Assembly (NCBI RefSeq): GCF_010614725.1
Contig: NZ_JAAEHL010000015.1
Span: 1 to 64,000, forward strand
Source of the DNA: Flavobacterium ajazii
Lineage (GTDB): Bacteria; Bacteroidota; Bacteroidia; Flavobacteriales; Flavobacteriaceae
Length of the DNA stretch: 64,000 bases
Direction of reading: 5' to 3'
The position numbers and the translations under genes were made by a program. A model generated the notes under the pieces. That model was not told the DNA's origin. It saw only the letters and a list, made by a program, of their open reading frames with translations, and ran no database searches. Below, in pieces: positions 60,775-64,000 of the stretch; the first letter of the stretch is position 1, and the number at the start of each line of letters is the position of its first letter.

Positions 60775-61815
60775 TTAATTTTTGTTAAAAGTATTCATTT
60801 TTTTGTTTTCATATTTACTGCGTTCTTCTTTTAAAGAAATTAACCAGTTAAAATACATATCTTCAGGCATATTTCTATATCCGATTTCGTGTATATGTGC
60901 ATATTCTTTTTCCAAGCTTTTAAATTCAGAATCACGTTTTTCTTTGTCTTGTATTTTTTCGATTTGAGTGGAATGTGTTTCGGCTCTTAAAATTAATGCA
61001 GTCGCAAAATTTGGATAAGCTTTTATTGCTGTTTCACAGCATCTCAAGATGAAAGTTCCGTCATTATTTGGGAATTTAACATTGTAATTATCTGCTAAAT
61101 CAATCAAAACAAGAGCAATACTTTCTTTGTTGTTTAGTGCTTTCATATATACACCATTAGTAATTGCATCAATGTGTACAAATCCTGAAGCCATAATCCA
61201 AGCATCAATGGGGAAAATTCCGCTTGTGAGTTCTGTATTGTACCAGCCATATTTTATACTTCTATGCTTGATATAAATGTGGTTGGGTGCAAGTGCCAAA
61301 TTAGCTTCAACGCCCAGTTCTTCTGCTAAAATTTTGTATAAGTAAGGTAAAGAATGACAATTACCCTTGTGTGTTTTTAGTAACTTTGAAACAAAAAGAT
61401 TTTCATGAGTATTATGCCCAAAAATATCATTGAAATCATATCCAAATGGTTTATACGTATAAATTTTTCCATTAATATTTATTGGAATTGTATCGTGCAT
61501 TACTTCAAAAACAGAAGCCCATTTATTTACCGTTTCTTTGTCTCTTTCAACGTAAGCTAAAAATCTGTCTTTAATCAATGATTTACTTAAATTGTTTAAT
61601 AATTTGATTTGTTTATTTACTGTAAGTGTATCCAGACTACCATCTAAATAAGCATTTTCTACCGAGAAAACAGCTTTCTTGAAACTATAATTACTCTCAT
61701 TCTCAATCATACTATTCAGTAATATAAAACTATCTTCAAATAGTCTTTCTTTATTTTGAGCAATGACACAAAATTTTGAAATCAATAGAAGAATTAAAAG
61801 TATATTTTTTGTCAT
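60775..61815 (-). CDS. Secreted papain/transglutaminase-like Cys-His protein
   Basis: A 346-residue exported protein with a signal peptide ending CVIAQ (about residue 19). The central domain has a candidate catalytic Cys in KGNCHSLPYLYKILAEELG (about 154-158) and His in LALAPNHIYIKHR (about 179), followed by WYNTELTSG. This is the arrangement of transglutaminase-like or SirB1-like folds. The C-terminal 100 residues are helical and TPR-like. It is paralogous to the gene 2 nt upstream. Being upstream of the RHS-JAB gene, it may process, crosslink or help export the toxin; that is inferred. Confidence 0.7.
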   Translation of the reverse strand: MTKNILLILLLISKFCVIAQNKERLFEDSFILLNSMIENESNYSFKKAVFSVENAYLDGSLDTLTVNKQIKLLNNLSKSLIKDRFLAYVERDKETVNKWASVFEVMHDTIPININGKIYTYKPFGYDFNDIFGHNTHENLFVSKLLKTHKGNCHSLPYLYKILAEELGVEANLALAPNHIYIKHRSIKYGWYNTELTSGIFPIDAWIMASGFVHIDAITNGVYMKALNNKESIALVLIDLADNYNVKFPNNDGTFILRCCETAIKAYPNFATALILRAETHSTQIEKIQDKEKRDSEFKSLEKEYAHIHEIGYRNMPEDMYFNWLISLKEERSKYENKKMNTFNKN

Positions 61816-61817
61816 TA

Positions 61818-63194
61818 TTAGTTTTTAAGTTTTATGATAGTTCCTTTAAATTGTTTAGCAAGTTTTTCACTTTCTTCTTTATTCTTTGTTTCTTTTAATG
61901 AGCCCAGCCATTTTTCATAAGCATCTGCGGACATAAGCTGAAACCCCAAATCATCAACTATCTTATATTGTGCGTGCATTTGTTGTAGAATTTCAATCGA
62001 TTTTGGATAGTTTAATATCTTATTTCTTCCGTCTTGGGTTTGTGTATTTATTCCCAGTTTTTTAAAAACATATTTTAACCGTGCTTCATTATAGTTTGCT
62101 TTAACTATATTAGCATTGATGCTCGTTGGATATAATTCGAGTGCTTTATTAATTACCTTATCAACAAATCCATCATACCCGAACTTGTGTAGATAACCAC
62201 TCGCTAAATCAGTATAAAATTGTGAAAGCATTTGTTGCTTAGTTAAGTTCTGCATATAAATTTTATTCTGGATCGCTTCAGCAGTTATAAATCCATTGTT
62301 TAAAATAAAGGATGAAACGGTGAGCATTCCGTTTGTCAGTTCTAAGTTATACCATTTACCTTTTTCATCCTGAAACTTGATATAAGAATGATTCGGTGAT
62401 AGGGATAAATATGCTTCTGCCCCAATTGCTTCAGCTAGTGTTAAGTAAAGCAGTGGCATTGAGTGGCACTGTCCACTATTGGTTTTTAGAAGTTTTGTAA
62501 CAAACATTTTCGACCAGTCATTTCTACCCCAATAGTCTTCAAAATCATATTTGATTGGAAAATGTTTTTCTTTAAATCCTTTAACCTGCATAGGTTGAGT
62601 AAAGAACTCAAACAGCATAAAGTTTTTAGCTGTGTTGTTATTCATATCAAAATTTCTCTCTTTTATTTTAGCCAAAATAAAATCCGCAGATTGTTTTATG
62701 GTTTTGTCAAATTCTGCTTTATCAAGTTTATTTTCAAAGTAGGCATTTTCAATATCAAAATTAACATCTTTTATGGAGTAGCTTTCGATGTCCAGTCTTA
62801 GCATTTTTTCATAAACATTTACGTACTCCTTTGTTCCCTCAATATTTGAATGAGAAGGAAGGTCATAATTAATTTCTGAAATCAGCTCTTGAATATCAGC
62901 TTTAGCCTCGTTCATGGCGTTCTCGCGAAGCTTCTCCTGCTGTTCAACCTCATTCATTATATTTTGGTTCTGTCGCTGTTGGAAGCTTTGTTCTTCCGAT
63001 GGGTAAAGTTGCGCAGGAGTTGCGTTCTTTTTATTTGAAGTTGTGCCTGGCTGTATTGTATAGTTGGGTATTTGTGAAGTGGTTGGCGTTGGCAATACCG
63101 GAAGGTTTGGAATTACAGGATTCTGTCCGTATGTAAAAACGGAAAACAGCAGGGAACCGATGCCAAATAAAAGCCTATAATTATATGCCAACAT
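61818..63194 (-). CDS. Secreted papain/transglutaminase-like Cys-His protein, larger paralogue
   Basis: A 458-residue exported protein. A longer frame from 63356 is rejected because a clean signal peptide (MLAYNYRLLFGIGSLLFSVFTYG) begins at ATG 63194. A Pro/Gln-rich linker at about 25-110 contains PVIPNLPVLPTPTTSQIPNY and a long Gln/Glu helix. The catalytic-like domain has SGQCHSMPLLYLTLAEAIG (Cys about 241) and LSLSPNHSYIKFQ (His about 268), with WYNLELTNG. It is first of the four-gene operon, and the divergent XRE gene and its inverted-repeat operator lie upstream. Enzyme activity is inferred from the paired motifs. Confidence 0.7.
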   Translation of the reverse strand: MLAYNYRLLFGIGSLLFSVFTYGQNPVIPNLPVLPTPTTSQIPNYTIQPGTTSNKKNATPAQLYPSEEQSFQQRQNQNIMNEVEQQEKLRENAMNEAKADIQELISEINYDLPSHSNIEGTKEYVNVYEKMLRLDIESYSIKDVNFDIENAYFENKLDKAEFDKTIKQSADFILAKIKERNFDMNNNTAKNFMLFEFFTQPMQVKGFKEKHFPIKYDFEDYWGRNDWSKMFVTKLLKTNSGQCHSMPLLYLTLAEAIGAEAYLSLSPNHSYIKFQDEKGKWYNLELTNGMLTVSSFILNNGFITAEAIQNKIYMQNLTKQQMLSQFYTDLASGYLHKFGYDGFVDKVINKALELYPTSINANIVKANYNEARLKYVFKKLGINTQTQDGRNKILNYPKSIEILQQMHAQYKIVDDLGFQLMSADAYEKWLGSLKETKNKEESEKLAKQFKGTIIKLKN

Positions 63195-63233
63195 TTTTTT
63201 ATTAATTTTTTGATAAAGATATTCCTTTTTCAA

Positions 63234-63254
63234 TATAGGACAATAACTCCTATA
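63234..63254. promoter_or_regulatory. Inverted-repeat operator TATAGGA-N7-TCCTATA
   Basis: A perfect 7-bp dyad with a 7-nt spacer in the 85-nt region between the toxin operon and the divergent XRE gene. It is a likely binding site of that regulator. Confidence 0.65.
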
Positions 63255-63279
63255 CATATTATTCTGATAGCTCCCAATT

Positions 63280-63513
63280 TTGCGTGTGCGAAAAACAGTA
63301 GATACAAAATACCTTTTACGATTCGGAGCTAACCTAAAATTCATTAGGGAGAGCAAGAATATTACGCAGGCTCAGGTAGCTATTGACTGCGACTGTGATG
63401 TTTCGGTTATCAGCAGGATCGAGCGTGGAGCTGTAAATACTTCGCTGTCAAATATAAAATTAATTTCTAAGGCATTGGGGATTAAGACCAAAGATTTATT
63501 CGATTTTGAGTAA
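63280..63513 (+). CDS. Small XRE-family HTH regulator
   Basis: A 77-residue Cro/CI-type DNA-binding protein consisting of little more than one HTH domain (GANLKFIRESKNITQAQVAI, DVSVISRIERGAVNTSLSNI, LISKALGIKTKDLF). The start is TTG at 63280 or GTG at 63286; both are non-ATG, and the GTG would shorten the protein by two residues. It is divergent from the toxin operon and next to the dyad at 63234, so it probably represses both units. Confidence 0.8.
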   Translation: MRVRKTVDTKYLLRFGANLKFIRESKNITQAQVAIDCDCDVSVISRIERGAVNTSLSNIKLISKALGIKTKDLFDFE

Positions 63514-64000
63514 GAATTTTTTTATGACTGTCACCAGTTGCAAATTAAAACTACTGTTATTTAAGTATCATTTACTTTAATATTTACGTTTAATTAACCC
63601 AACCAGAATCAAGTTCTTTTAAAGATTGCCAGGAGGCAAAATAGCAGAACAAATCTTGCCTACGGTCACTTCCTGTAACCTCAACTAAGCAATAAAAAAT
63701 AATGATTAGTTAAAAATAATAGTTGATTAAAGTGTAAAACTAAATTCGTTTGGTTTTATGCAAAGTTTCACAACTTTTTCCTAAAATGTCTTTAGAATTG
63801 TATGCGTTTCAAGAGTTATAAAAAAGCACATACCTTCTATTTTTTTTCTTCTATTTAAAAGGATGTGTTTCACCGGTGGAGGGATAACTCACATTTAGGT
63901 AAGATGTTTAGGCATCTTAGTATGTTATCTACTTTTAATTACAGCCATTTAGGTAGACAGTTTTTTATATGCTTTTCTGACAAGTTGCCCTTTAGTTTCT
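63514..64000. other. Right-end non-coding stretch
   Basis: 487 nt to the end of the window. No ORF, tRNA, repeat or clear promoter found. Confidence 0.45.

Overview
The window is AT-rich and reads as a Bacteroidota chromosome, most likely Flavobacterium or a close relative. The sequence shows C-terminal sorting domains of the type IX secretion system (T9SS) on several secreted proteins, a BspA-like leucine-rich-repeat protein, a hybrid histidine kinase ending in an AraC-type domain, TAnnTTTG-type -7 promoter boxes, few Shine-Dalgarno sequences, and many small lipoproteins and NTF2-like proteins. No rRNA operon, CRISPR array or intact prophage is visible. Species cannot be fixed from sequence alone.

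Layout. 0.1-6 kb: a run of small, mostly unknown plus-strand genes with separate gaps, resembling a cassette array. 6.3-7.7 kb: a flavin monooxygenase with an N-terminal zinc-binding module. 7.8-13.1 kb: secreted T9SS proteins, one with seven 219-bp internal repeats and broken by a 19-nt deletion inside the array. 13.5-15 kb: a glycosyltransferase-like gene and a ruined fusion gene. 15.2-29.6 kb: a minus-strand operon with a secreted phage-tail-collar-like protein, a 2853-residue LamG/T9SS protein, a protein sharing a module with it and a lipoprotein; a divergent TPR-HTH regulator and a beta-propeller protein lie beside it. 29.9-34.6 kb: an SDR/DUF2147/membrane/AraC operon and a divergent pair containing a membrane-anchored winged-helix regulator, interspersed with two copies of a roughly 200-bp MITE-like palindromic element.

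34.9-41 kb is accessory: a broken VOC gene, a 13-bp tandem repeat, a PD-(D/E)XK nuclease, a ruined DUF262 gene, a metallophosphoesterase fused to a STAND/NACHT-like ATPase, and an XRE regulator. 41.4-43 kb holds two extracytoplasmic ferritin-like proteins with RR motifs. 43.2-44.1 kb has a REP-associated tyrosine transposase (RAYT) carrying a GC-rich palindromic insert. 44.6-48.2 kb has a BspA-like LRR protein and a divergent hybrid sensor kinase. 48.4-53.2 kb is a YhcG/DUF1016 nuclease plus a primase-helicase fusion, bracketed by a 170-bp direct repeat whose two copies each contain an identical tRNA-Tyr gene; this looks like a defence module at a tRNA hotspot. 53.7-57.1 kb is a stress or detoxification cluster (SDR, F420-type reductase-like protein, MoaF-like protein, alpha/beta hydrolase) with two near-identical promoter/operator blocks next to a Crp-family regulator. 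57.5-58.9 kb holds a methyltransferase and a broken AraC regulator. 59.2-63.5 kb is a compact operon of two paralogous Cys-His (papain/transglutaminase-like) proteins, a small secreted RHS-core protein with a JAB-type C-terminal toxin domain, and an overlapping lipoprotein that is a candidate immunity protein; a divergent XRE regulator has an inverted-repeat operator in the shared intergenic region.

The strongest candidates for under-described biology are the metallophosphoesterase-STAND protein, the tRNA-bracketed primase-helicase/YhcG module, the mini-RHS-JAB operon with paired Cys-His proteins, the secreted tail-collar/giant T9SS operon, and the palindromic element whose core is flipped relative to its arms. 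Several genes carry single-base or small indels. Some sit in homopolymers or repeats, so true decay and assembly error cannot be separated from the sequence alone.
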